Below, piece after piece: positions 41,601 through 52,033 of a stretch of 64,000 nucleotides of DNA. The translations under genes were made by a program, and so were the position numbers. The stretch covers positions 124,001 through 188,000 of the forward strand of contig JALUTQ010000030.1 in assembly GCA_032718865.1 (NCBI GenBank). The letters run 5' to 3'. The notes below the pieces were generated by a model. The model did no database searches, was not told the DNA's origin, and worked only from the letters and a program-made list of their open reading frames with translations. This DNA comes from Tilletia caries. Its lineage: Eukaryota > Basidiomycota > Exobasidiomycetes > Tilletiales > Tilletiaceae. Each line of letters opens with the position of its first letter. The stretch's first letter is position 1.

Positions 41601-42307
41601 GCGTCGCGGCCGAGCCCGACAATGAACTCCTCCCAATGCGAAGCTGACCTGTCGATGCCGAGCTGAGAAAGGGGTGAAGCCTCCTCTTCGCTTGCAGGAG
41701 AAGCTGGAGATTGTTGGTCTAGGACGAGACGCGCGCGAATGTATGCCTCGCTGCGGAGAACCCATTCGTCGATGTCGTCCGTTCGCAGATTCGAATTCTT
41801 CGATTTCGACTGGGCAGTACTCTGCGCAGCTGCAGCTCTGGAAGCGATCCGGAGCGCTTGACTCAGGATAGCGTAGGGGAGCCGAACGCAGCTGAGAACG
41901 GCAGTTCGAAAAGCAGCTGATGCGACTTGAGGCACTCGTTTGACAATCGCCTACACCTCATCATCCGACGCCTTTCCGAGTTCGATCGCGACCCGCACGG
42001 CCGCGTGGTCGAACAACGCCGTTGGCTGGTGGTCGCTGCTTGTAGGAGAGGGTACATCCTCTGAGTCATCTTCGTCATCTTCGTCATCTTCGTCATCTTC
42101 GTCGTCTTTGCCTTCAGGGATGGTGATCGGCAGGACGATGTCCTCATCCTTCTTGTCGATTGTTGCGAGATACGTAAGATCTCGCTTTGCTTGCAGCTCC
42201 AACTGGGAGTCGATGGCGAGAATCATGGCTTCTCCGAGCGAGGCCCCCGTGAGCGGCCTGTCGAGGAGAAGCTCGAGCACATGCTGATGCATGTTCATGT
42301 CCGACAT
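38638..42307 (-). pseudogene. Copy 4 of the NTase-like tandem family, one nonsense codon
   Basis: Eight exons (42307-41307, 41234-40845, 40778-40359, 40285-40192, 40102-40018, 39950-39850, 39771-39325, 39204-38638) would give 1034 residues. Codon 119 is TAG (41951-41953), where copies 1-3 have CAG or CAA after GCN. The neighbouring codon is GTG versus GCG in copy 2, so two C-to-T changes lie side by side. Everything else is intact, including splice sites. The core reads VLVAGEISMGAL then SSDID, and RRVSIDLKI places an Asp where other copies have Val or Ile. The tail is a long run of Asp/Glu/Asn/His coded by GAC/GAT repeats. It is a recent pseudogene, a polymorphic null or an assembly error. 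Confidence 0.8.
38640..38810. repeat. (GTC/GTT)n trinucleotide tract coding the acidic tail of copy 4
   Basis: On the coding strand, GAC, GAT and GAG codons repeat for about 55 codons with short interruptions. This is a microsatellite-like tract likely to vary in length. Confidence 0.8.
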
Positions 42308-43191
42308 GTTGAATACGAAGCTGGATGCTGGAACAGGTTGCAAAGCTGTGTGGGCAAGGAGGACGTGAGGAAACCAGGATGATCTGTGAGGGGCTCCACG
42401 ATCTTGGGGGTTGTTAAGAGAGGCATTCAAGCAGAAGTCAAGCAGAAAGCACAAAGAAAGGAGAGCCGTGGTAACAGGTGAGTGGCGAACGTCTTCCCAC
42501 TCGTGCCATGCAAGCAGCTCATCATGAAAGAGGTGGTGTGCCGTGTGATGCAATTGCATGCGGGTCCAGCTTCTCAAGCTTGTTCGCCACCACCTCCATT
42601 AACGCACGGGGGACGAAAGCAGAGCAGTGCGACGACCTGGATCGAAGGCAGGACTGAGAGAAGGAAAAGGGTTCAAGGGAAAGGCAGAGTGGTCAGCGAT
42701 CGTCGATCAGGGATCAGCGATCAGCGGGGAGGATGAATGAGAGGTCATGGAAGTAACTCATCCTGTTCGGGCTCAGCGCGCTGGGAATAACATCGCATTC
42801 TGGGAAGGACCTGTCGTTCGGGAGGGATGAAGAGTGAAGACGATGAGTTTGACTCTCAGAACGCGCTGAAGTGAAAGCAGGGGACGAAATCTCTGCATCA
42901 AGAAGCAAGAAGGCATTAGCGTTCCTATCCCGACATGGAATGTCAGCAACCGCATCCCTCACAACTTTCCCCATGACCTCGTCGGCACCATCTTGAACTG
43001 CCCGCGATGCGTGATGTGTGATGCGTGGTGATTGTTTATTGATCCTTCGAAGAAGATACGTGTTCCCGAAGGTCTTGAGCAGAGCGAAAAGGAACGTGCA
43101 GGAATGCCACGAAAGGCTGAGAGATGAAGATGAAGACCGTCTTGCGTCGCCCCGCTCGTCGTATAGTCGTGAAAGAAAGAGTTACAGCTCG
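42308..43191. other. Region between copy 4 and the chitinase gene
   Basis: It holds the copy 4 upstream region and the chitinase 3' flank. Parts recur at 37200-37740. Short quasi-repeats of GATCAGCG lie at about 42692-42726. No supported gene. Confidence 0.5.
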
Positions 43192-44738
43192 TCACCGCCC
43201 CAACCCCTGCCCAAGCGCCGTCATGAGCGCCCAATCCGACGTATCCGCATCCACGCTCCACACACCAACCCCCGCCAACCCAGCTTTAAGCGCAAAAGAA
43301 GCCTTATCCCTCAAACTCTGCGGGTCGTCATAGCTGATGATCCGCACCCCGTTCGTCAAATACGGCGTGTCCGTACAGACGTCCCAATGCTTCGTGTACC
43401 CGCTCTGGGGCGCGGCGACGTAACTGCCTTCGGTGGCGGAGAAGGTGAGGATGCCCTGTTGGAGGAGGGCGGCGAAGTTGATCTGGCCCTCGGCGGAGCT
43501 CGTCTGCCGCTTGACTTGGAGCGTTCGTCGACTGGATGCGTACACGGGTGCGCCGGCTGGCTGGTTGGAGTCGGCCTCGTCTGTGGTGGCGTTGTAACGA
43601 AGTCGGAAACGTGCATGTCGTGGGCGGAGGTCGCGAGGTAGTGTGTCCAGCGGGGTATCGCGACGCTGTGGGAGTGTTGTCGAGGTGGAGGCTTGGACGT
43701 ATCCGTAGGCCGGTACTCCAAGGATGATTCTGGTCGATTCAAGGGAAAAGAAACCTGTCAGGAAAGGCCAGCGGAATACATACACATATTGAACACTCAC
43801 TTTTCTCTAGGCATACCTGCGGCCACCCACTGCTTCACGCCTGCCGCAGCATTCGCCCGAGGCTGGGAACTGTTCCCGCACAGATCCGCCAAGGGTGCAT
43901 TGACACCTGCCACCCCCTGGTTCACATCATAGTTCATGATCAGGATAGCATCGATGGCCGAGGCTGTGATGGAGACGTCTGTGATTGGCTGACCGGAAGG
44001 GCCGTCCCATGGCTCGTGAGAGACAGTCACGGTGATGATGGCGCTCGTACCGAGAACTTGACGTAAGGTCTTGAGAAAGATCTGGAAGTTGTCGGCGTCG
44101 GAGGGGGTAAAAGGGTTACCTGATCCAGCTGATCCCGGATCTGAGTGGCAGCCCATGAGAATTGAGATTGATGAGATTGATTGTGTGATACCTGTACGAA
44201 AGCGTCCCTGATTATATAGCACTCACATTCCCAGTCCATATCGACTCCGTCCACCTTGTACAGCTGAATAACCTTGTAAATATTCCGCGCAAAAGTGAGT
44301 CGAGATGCATCGGTCGCCACGGCTGCACTGAAGTACTGCGAGGATATCCAGCCACCGATGGATAGGACGACCCGAGTGCCCGTTTTAGCTTTGAGGGCTG
44401 CTGCGACCAGACGCTGGAGAAGCACAGTCGATTGGGCCGAGTTGAAGGTAACATCGAAGCTTGGCGTCGGAATACCAAAGGAGAAGTTGATGATGTCGAA
44501 CCGGGTCATGTCGATCGACTCTGGCGGTAGATCTGCCGCTGTCCACTTCAAGAACAGAAGAGCGAAAGCCGGCGCACATCAGGTCCATGCATCATGCTGA
44601 GACTTCAGCTAACGAGAGACGACTACCCACGTCTGCCCAGTATCCTGTAAGGAGAGGTTGTGCCGCAGCAGGCGAGAGACCACCTAGGAGGGCGAGGAAG
44701 GCAGGTCCGAGTGCCGCCAATTGTCGTAGTTGCTTCAT
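43192..44738 (-). CDS. Secreted GH18 chitinase-like protein
   Basis: Four exons (44738-44631, 44545-44227, 44140-43801, 43729-43192) join in frame to 434 residues. A signal peptide (MKQLRQLAALGPAFLALLGG, then LSPAAA) is followed by the barrel start TGYWADWTAADLPPESIDM, VVLSIGGW and the catalytic DGVDMDWEYPG (the DxxDxDxE motif, with the Glu as proton donor and the motif split by intron 2). Later blocks are ILIMNYDV, GMPREKIILGVPAYGY and GVGVWSVDADT. All catalytic residues appear intact, so hydrolysis of chitin or a related GlcNAc polymer outside the cell or in the wall is likely. Exon 1 uses a GTGGGT donor. Its 3' end was copied into the tandem array at 37600-38167. Confidence 0.9.
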
Positions 44739-45744
44739 GGTCGGAACTGTGAAGTGCTCCAGGGGGATGGGAGGGGGCAGACGGACGAGCAAAAGGCTCT
44801 TCTCTGGAAAAAGGAGGGGGGAAGAAGGGAGGAAGGAGGGGGGGGGATATTAAGCCTTGAACTGTACTGCTTCGTTCGTCTTGATGCAGCCTAGAGAGCA
44901 AGACTACATATCAGCATGAAAGCGCGGCAAAGAGTGAGTCAATTGAGGTTTGAGGCACCATCGACGTGAATCTCTGGTGTCGCTCGGCACTCAAAGATGT
45001 TGTTCCTAAGATCCAGGAACAGGAACCTAGCAAGACAGCGGCGCGAACTTGGCAGCAACAGAAACGAAACACTTGCCGAGAGGATTTGCCTATCAGGGCT
45101 TCAGTTGGCTGGCTGGCTTGAGCGAGTTGCGTTGAGTGCATGAAGCTATGACGGCCTCTTCCAGCTGAACCGTCGGGTGGATGTTGAGCGAGAAGACTCT
45201 GGGTGGAGTGGATCGTGAGAGAGAACGAGCAAAGTGAGCTTATGGGTTGAGGCCGTTGGACCGCTCGATCTGTGGTAGGGAAGGCAGGTGGGGCAGAAAA
45301 GGTCAAGACGGTTGGGAACGACGATGTCAACACGCACGAGAAACGAAGCACGGCTCAGCGAAGAAGTCAGCTCTCAGCATGGACGCACCAGCCACGAGGG
45401 AAGGCGATGCACCCTCGTGCGGCCTCGTCGGCTCATCCTCAGCTACGTACTCGTACATATACAGCCGCAAGCCCTTTCGCAGAGAGGAGGGAAGAACGAC
45501 ATGGCGGGAGTGGGCGGGAGTGTGGGATCGAACATCGAAGGTGGTCCACTGCAAGACCGCATTGATACCGTTCTCTGAGTGGCCCGTGCGCTGCCCGATC
45601 GGATTGAGCTTGGAGCGCACGTACAAAACGGCCAGAACGAGGCATGTCTTCGTCCTGGACCATAACCATCACCTTCACATCCTTGTGCCAGCAACATCGT
45701 ACTCTCCTCTTTAACGTACTTCCCTACCCAACTACTTTATCAAA
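44739..45744. promoter_or_regulatory. Divergent upstream region, chitinase and Asn-rich protein gene
   Basis: The 1-kb region separates two genes transcribed away from each other. G-runs lie near 44810-44850. Several frames of about 100-150 codons overlap on both strands without any recognisable feature, so I treat it as non-coding. Confidence 0.5.
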
Positions 45745-46918
45745 ATGGGTGAGTCCCCGCCTTGTGGATCCGCGCCGAGCTCATGGACGCGACCCAGGCT
45801 GACTTCCTCGACCTGCCTTGCCTTGACCACACCGCACAGACTCAGTGAGTGTGCCAAACGCGGCAGAGTTGCATCGTGGCGGCCACTGAGCTCATCTCTC
45901 TCTTCCTTCCCTCCGCTGCACGTCTCAGATCATGAACATGGCCAAGCAGGCCCTGAGCGAGGGAGGCAGCAACGACAACAACAACAACAACCAGGGCGGC
46001 AACAACCACAACCAGGGCAACAACTACAACAACCAGGGCAACAACTACAACAACGACAACAACAACAACAATGACAACAATGACAACAACAACAACTACC
46101 AGAACCAGGGCGGAAACCAACAGGGCAACCAGGGTGGTAACAACTACAACCAGAACCAGAACCAGGGTGGTAACAACCACAACCAGCAACAAGGCTTCGA
46201 CCTCGGCGGCTCCCACCTGAACCAGCCCCAGCAGCAGCACAACAACAACAACTCCGGCGGCGGCGGCGGCGGTTTCGACTTCGGCGACATCAGCTCCCTC
46301 GTCAGCTCCGCCCAGAGCCACCCGGACGGCCAGAACCAAGACTCGAGCCTGTTCAGCTCCGTGGCTGGTTTCCTCAAGAACAAGCAGGGCAACATCGACG
46401 CTGATGATATCGATGAGGACCAGGTGATGCAGAACCATCAGAAGGTGACGAACTCGAATGAGCAGGCTTCGAGTAAGGAGATCGGTAATGCTGCCGCGTG
46501 CGTTCTTTCTTTCCTCTTTTACACCCTACGTGTCTATTGGTACTGATTGACTCTCCTCCGTCTCTCTCGCCATACAGTCTCAACGCGATCAAGTCCATCC
46601 TCGGCGGAGGCGGCCAGAGCAACAGCAGCACCGGAAGCATGCAGCAGCAGATGCTCGGTGCCGCCATGGCCTCTGCCGGCCAGCTGTTCGACAAGAAGCA
46701 GGAGCAGGGCCAGGCTTCGGGTCTGAAGGAGGAGGCTATGCAGAAGGCTGGAGAGGCGGTCATGAAGCTCATGATCAAGAACCAGGTATGTTTTTTCCTT
46801 GAGACTCCACACGGTGCTGAATCGATTGGACTGATGATTTTGTTTTTAGGTCTCTGGTATGATGGGTGGCAGCCAGAGTGGCGGACTGGGTCAGCTCGCT
46901 GCCAAGTTCCTCTCGTAA
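45745..46918 (+). CDS. Asn/Gln-rich DUF7721-like protein, with a 5-nt microexon
   Basis: The best model has five exons: 45745-45748 (ATGG), 45840-45844 (ACTCA), 45929-46497, 46578-46785 and 46850-46918. It gives MDSIMNMAKQALSEGG... and 284 residues. All introns have GT...AG ends, and the first two have GTGAGT donors. Residues about 17-110 are Asn/Gln/Gly-rich, of prion-like composition. The conserved part follows: a DADDIDEDQVMQNHQK region, AALNAIKSIL, QLFDKKQEQ...EEAMQKAGEAVMKLMIK and a Gly-rich end. From memory this matches the DUF7721 family of fungal proteins of unknown function, which also start MD.I..MAKQ. Without the microexon, translation could start at ATG 45932 (MNMAKQ). Confidence 0.85.
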
Positions 46919-47205
46919 ACACCCTTTTCGTCTGGACTGTATGTAGCATACCATGCTTGACAACTAACGAACACGACTTGAAATGATCATCATCCAAAGG
47001 GAATCTCACCTTCTCGCAAGAGTGTGTACGACCACTGTGCTTCCAGACTTAGAAACCCTCAAGCCAAAAGACCAAGCACACAGCAGTGAGGAGTAAAAAA
47101 ATGCAGAAGGAATGTGAAAATTGATGCTTCTGTTGGCGCAGCCAGACAGGAAGACTTATGCAAAGCGGGTACGAATACAAAGGCGAAAACAACGGCGCCC
47201 CCGCA

Positions 47206-48087
47206 CTACGGCAACTGAGCGACCATCTCCCCCAGCTCGCACCGGGGCGGGTGGTTGAAGTACGGCGGCAGCGCACCAACCCCGCCCCTAGCCAACATCT
47301 CCCGCGTATTCAACCCAAGGCGGGCCCAGGCGTCATGCAGCTCCTCCAGCTGGGCCGCCTTGCGCTCGGCTTGCCGGCGGGCGCGGGCGTGGGCGCGGGT
47401 TGTGCCGAGGAAGGTTAGGCTGAGGAGGGAGGGCTTGGTTGGTGTGATTTCTGTTGTTGAGGTGTTGGTGGTGGTGGAGGAGGAGGTTGGGGAGGGAGGG
47501 AGGGTGAGGATGCTGGTGTTTACGCTGAGTTGGAGTGTTCCAGCTTCAGGTGACTAGTTTTGGAGAAGAAGAGAGACAGAGTCAGTATCGGAAGGTTAAA
47601 AAAACGAGAGAAAGAGAGAGGAAGCATTACTCACCAAGCTTGAGCATGATCCTCGAGAGCGACGCGACGACGACGACGACCCCTTGCTGACGTCCTCGTA
47701 AGCCGGAGGCGGAGCATCCCAACTCTGCTCATCCATCTCCGGCGCCCCCAAATCCGACCGGGAATCATCATCATCCCCCTCCTCCCCCTCCGCAAACCCA
47801 CCCCACTCCGCATCCGAACACCTCCTCAAATAACCCCCATTATAATCCTCCTCCCGCGCCCCGTTCCAAAAGGCAGCAGCACCAGCAGCCTCGACGTCGT
47901 CAGGGAAGTACTGCTCCGCGCGAGCGGGGGTGAGGATGCGGGAGCTCGAGGCGTGGAGGTATGCCATGTCTGCTGGGAAGGGGATCGAGGTTGTGCGGTT
48001 GGTATGGTGGGTGCATTGGGTGCAGGGCGTCATGGAGGCGAACGATTGAGGGCACAGGGCTGCGGTTGTTGATGAGATGGAGACCAT
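47206..48087 (-). CDS. Protein of unknown function with a PPxY motif
   Basis: Two exons (48087-47635, 47553-47206) with a GTGAGT donor and CTAG acceptor join in phase 0 to 266 residues. The first exon is acidic in its middle (GEEGDDDDSRSD) and carries APPPAYEDV, a PPxY motif that binds WW domains such as those of Rsp5-type ubiquitin ligases. Exon 2 has a Ser/Thr-rich linker, then a basic helix (RAHARARRQAERKAAQLEEL) and LPPYFNHPP near the C terminus, a second proline-tyrosine motif. No membrane segment is seen. It is tail-to-tail with the Asn-rich protein gene (287 bp apart). A Rsp5 adaptor or substrate role is only an inference. Confidence 0.75.
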
Positions 48088-48820
48088 TTTCTCTGATATG
48101 TGTCTTGTGTGTCTGTGTGTGTGTTGTGTGTTGATGGGTTGGTAAGCCAGGTACTGCTGTGTGAGTGAGGGAGGGAGGGAGAAGGTCAGCTCATCCAACC
48201 CCATCCTGGTCCTCCTTTATAGCTTTCCATCCTTGATGCCGTCGAAGGGGCCATATGTAGCTGCGAGAGGCAAAGGGGATGAGTGGACGGTGAGCGATTG
48301 AAGCTTGATCGACGGTCTGGTCAGTAACATGGGCGTCAAGGGGCGAGATGAGATTCGGGGGGAGGAAGATGTGAGTAGGACACGACATCGTCCGCTGATG
48401 GAAGTGCGACATGTCTCATTTCCAGGCTCCAGCCGCTCGGATCCTTGCGGCCTGCAACTTGCAAGGGGTTGCAAAATGAGACGTGTCACTCCCTGATCCA
48501 GCTCTTCCTTCTTCGGGCGTCGTGGTTCGAAGCCAACTACTGCAGGGAGGGCTTGAGCTCCGAGAATTCGAGTGCGAGAAAGGGACGTGGCGTTTCTGTC
48601 GAGCCGACAGGCAGTCCAAACTTCCACTCAGCCATGCATGCATGCATGCCTTCCTCCCTTTCTTGAGATCGTCTCCAGCACGAGAATGAAGAAGTATGTA
48701 CGATGTCCCGAGAAGCGCGTTAAGACGGGGCGGCGGGGAGGGAGCTAGTATGGGACAGACAGAGAAGGAAAAAATTATGTACAAGCAGGCAAGTATGTAA
48801 ACAAGAAGGGAAAAAAATGT
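48088..48820. other. Intergenic region
   Basis: It holds the promoter of the PPxY gene and the 3' flank of the large unknown gene. A short CATG repeat (CATGCATGCATGCATG) lies at about 48642-48657. Nothing else is supported. Confidence 0.5.
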
Positions 48821-51389
48821 TCAGAGTCCGACAGGAAGGGCGGGTAGCGCCGGTCCAGACTGGAACCTCAGCATGTCCTTCGACGGCACAGGTGGCCCAT
48901 CCATTCGATTCCTGAGCTCCTTGCTCGCACTCCCCGAAGGCGAGATCGAATTCGAACTCGCCGGAGCGGGCTGCTGGTCCGCCGGTGCTGGCAACGGCGA
49001 TGGCGACAACGCAGGAGGAGCAACCGGATAATCCCACGCCCTCGGAACGAGTGCCATCGGCATCACCCACGTCGCAGCCAAAACAACGCCCCTCCCCCCA
49101 CCCCTCGCATCCTGCTCCCTGACGGCCCTGAACTCCAACTCGACCCACATAGAGATATACTTGATGAACGGCAACATCTCCGGCAGACTCGCGCTGATCG
49201 CCATTGTCGACAGGAACGACAGGAACGCGGACGAGATCGACTGGGCGGTGGAGAGGTGCGAGATCGCGATGGGCGGGAGGAGGACTTCGTAGCCCCACCA
49301 GTGGAGGAGGAAGCTCAGTCGGTCGGTGGGGAAGCCGAGTCCTGCGGGTATGTCGCCTTCGGCGTAGGTGGCCGCAGTAGGGGAGAGCGCGGCGGCGGAG
49401 GAGAGGTCGGCAAGGACGTCGAAGGTTCCCGAGGACGCGACCATTTGGGACACGATGGTCTGTTCGGGGGACATCACGAGGGAGATGGGTGACATCCCCC
49501 ATACCTTCGGCGGTTGGATCGATAGGAGATTCTCGATCCCTCCGCCGATACTGAGGCCAGCCACGGCCACCTCCGCCTCTTCCTCCTCCTCCTCCTCTTC
49601 TTGGATCGTCGAGGTTCGGGCTGTAGCTGTCTTGCTGGGTGCTGCAGCTGCGAGACTGACAACAGCTGCAGCCGTAGCAGCAGCACCTAGCACAACAGCG
49701 ACTTCCGCCTCCAAGTGTTTCTTCGTGTCCACCTTCTCCTTCTCCGGCTCCTTCTCCTGCAGCTGAGCCGACTTCTCCTCCAGGCTCTTCTCTGGCACAG
49801 ACGAAGCCGTCTTCGGGCGCACTTTGCTCAGAATCTGCGCAAGTGACCGCCGAGCTGCTGAGCGCATCGGTCCCGGGCCCGAAGCCGACGACCCATCCTC
49901 CTCGCCCCCTTCCGCACCCGCACCCGGACCCTCAGCATCGGCCTGGTCCAAGGGCTGTACGTGATCCGGCAAGGCAGAGTCGTCCCTACTACCCCCCGCG
50001 CTCGTCCCGCGCTCATGCTTCGCAATGATCGCTCCTGCACCGTGATGCTCAGGCAAGGAAGCAAGTGCGAATTCGATAGGTGGGAGGAGTGGACCGAGCA
50101 CACAGCGCGGTTTCACCTGCGTCGTGATTCCCTCCGTCTGCATGGGACTTGTCTCTGTCGTCGAAGCGACGTCGGAGATTTGAGAAGGGGTGAGTAGAGC
50201 GTGGAGAGGGTCGATGGATCGGGCGCGGAGTTCGCCGATGATTCCATTCGCGAGGTCGACGTCCATCAGGGCCGCTTTGAGGGTGCGGATCTGTTTAGGC
50301 GTGAGTTGGGGCGGTGTCTCCTGGGCTGTCGAAGCTGCGGGCTTTTGTGGCGAGGAGACGACGCGACGGAAGAGAGGTAGACGGTCTTTGAGCTTGAGGT
50401 GTGGTGTAGTTGGGGTAGGAGTACGATTCAGGTGAGCATCTGTCGATGCGGTGTCGGAATGGGTGGGGGAGACGGATCGAAGTTGGGGAGAGGCGTGGAT
50501 GTCGGAGACGTCTGAGGTTGAGCCGTTCTTTGACTCTGTGCCTTCGGATTCGGTCTTATGGGCGGATAGACGGGGGAAAAGGCTCCATCTGCGAGCATGC
50601 TTTGGCTTTGTCGGTTGCTTCGGCGCAGGAGGCTCCGTCACTGCAAATTGAGATTGAGTTAGCACTATGAGAAATAGAAGGAGGGAAGAAGATTAGTTGC
50701 TCACTTTGATGGCTGTGGTCGTGAGTCGGAGTACTGCTCGTGGTCTCCACCGCAGTGACTAGCTGATTCGGTGCTGATGAGCCACAGAGCATGAGTTCGA
50801 GTGCGGCAGCATGTTTCTGAGCAATTGCGTTCTTGCGGGCGACTTTTGCCTTGGCCGGCAAGGGCGCCCGAAGGAAGTTGGGGGCCATTATGCGCGGCTT
50901 GTTGTTGTTGGAGGAGGAGGAGGAGGCAATTCCGAAGAAGGGCCGACGTGGGGATGGAGTTGAGTTGAGGCGGGCGCGGGGGGAGGCGAAGGTGAGTAGG
51001 TCTGGGCTGGACTGGGATGCGAGAAGCTGTCGTTGGGGCAGACTGGAAGTGCGAGGTGGGGGCACTTCGTCCGCTTCTTTGCTGTCGCTGTCATCGCTGT
51101 CGTCGTCGTCTTGATGCTCATCCTGACGATGGCCGTGATGGGAATGAGGATGACGAGGCAAGAGAATAGCGTTGAGGTCGAAGGAGACTCTTCGTCTGTT
51201 GTTTGAAAGAAGCGGGCCAGCTTGTTGTTCTAGTTCTTCCTCTAGCTCATCGCTGTCCTGGTGAAGCTGTGCGATGGACGGCAGGTGAGTTGCTGAGGAG
51301 GCTCTGGCTGGTATCTGGACCTGGTATGGATGGTTGTTCACCGTCCGTTTGCTGATGATGGGCGGGGGCGATGTTGTCTTGGTCGGCAT
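48821..51389 (-). CDS. Large protein of unknown function, disordered N terminus and helical C terminus
   Basis: Two exons (51389-50705 and 50640-48821; GTGAGC donor, TTGCAG acceptor) join in frame to 834 residues. Residues 1-340 are low complexity with basic and Ser-rich patches (RRRVSFDL; KHARRWSLFPRLS, LFRRVVSSP), which look like kinase or 14-3-3 sites. A conserved-looking helix (LTPKQIRTLKAALMDVDLAN) and LLPPIEFALASLPEHHGAG follow. An Ala-rich stretch (AAATAAAVVSLAAAA) and an acidic run (EEEEEEEEA) precede the C-terminal domain with LLHWWGYEVLLPPIAISHLS and AFLSFLSTMAISASLPEMLPFIKYI. The C terminus is Pro/Ser-rich. The intron splits the ATG of an internal Met codon. I recognise no named family. 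Confidence 0.75.
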
Positions 51390-52033
51390 GATGTTGATTA
51401 AGGGGGGTTGGGGATTGTATCGTTAATGGGTAATGGGCGGGTAGGTCGTCAATCAAATGGAATTCGTCAAGGTCGTTAAGCAGAGAGGAGGGGGGAGGGA
51501 GGAAGGCAGCAGGCAGACACAGGAGAGGGAAGAGAAAGAGAAGAGATCGGTCAGCCAGCGCATCCAGAGTCCAGAGTCTCTCCCTCTGATGTATGTAGTC
51601 TTCCAGCCGACGAGGTCAGTGCAATCGTAGCTCTACTTTTATGGGAGGGGACCAGGAATCAGGATAGGGGCCGTTGGACGACGATCCGTGATTCAGATTC
51701 CGGCATTTGATAAGATAAGATCAGATTAGATTAGATAGCATCGGGACAACCGCCGGACGAGCGGCCCGAACTGGCCCTGGACGCTGACGAGTTCGCAGTA
51801 GTGAGTTCGCTGCCCTCCTTGTTGACGTCGACCATCTGCCACACACAAAGGCAGTCCTCACGTAGCATACATACAGCAGCTGTAGCTGGGACTCTGGCAT
51901 AGTGAGTGTCCCATATACTGCTGCCCTTCGCTTGGCTTCATCCTCGTCCAGACGCTGACCCTCTTCTGCGTTCTACCCAGTCCCCACCCTTCTTCCTTCT
52001 TCTTCTTCCCCTGCTTCTGGAAGGCAACCCTCG
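51390..52033. promoter_or_regulatory. Divergent promoter region with GATA motifs
   Basis: This 644-bp region separates the large unknown gene (minus) from the M16 protease gene (plus). TTTGATAAGATAAGATCAGATTAGATTAGATAG at about 51705-51737 contains two GATAAG sites and further GAT[AT]AG-like words, candidate GATA-factor sites. Which of the two genes responds cannot be told. Confidence 0.5.

Noticed and set aside
42692..42726. GATCAGCG quasi-repeats as a possible CRISPR-like or origin array
   Set aside because: Only three or four irregular units without spacers; no functional context.
45842..46438. 198-codon minus-strand frame rich in Val
   Set aside because: Antisense shadow of the Asn-rich coding sequence (AAC read as GTT).
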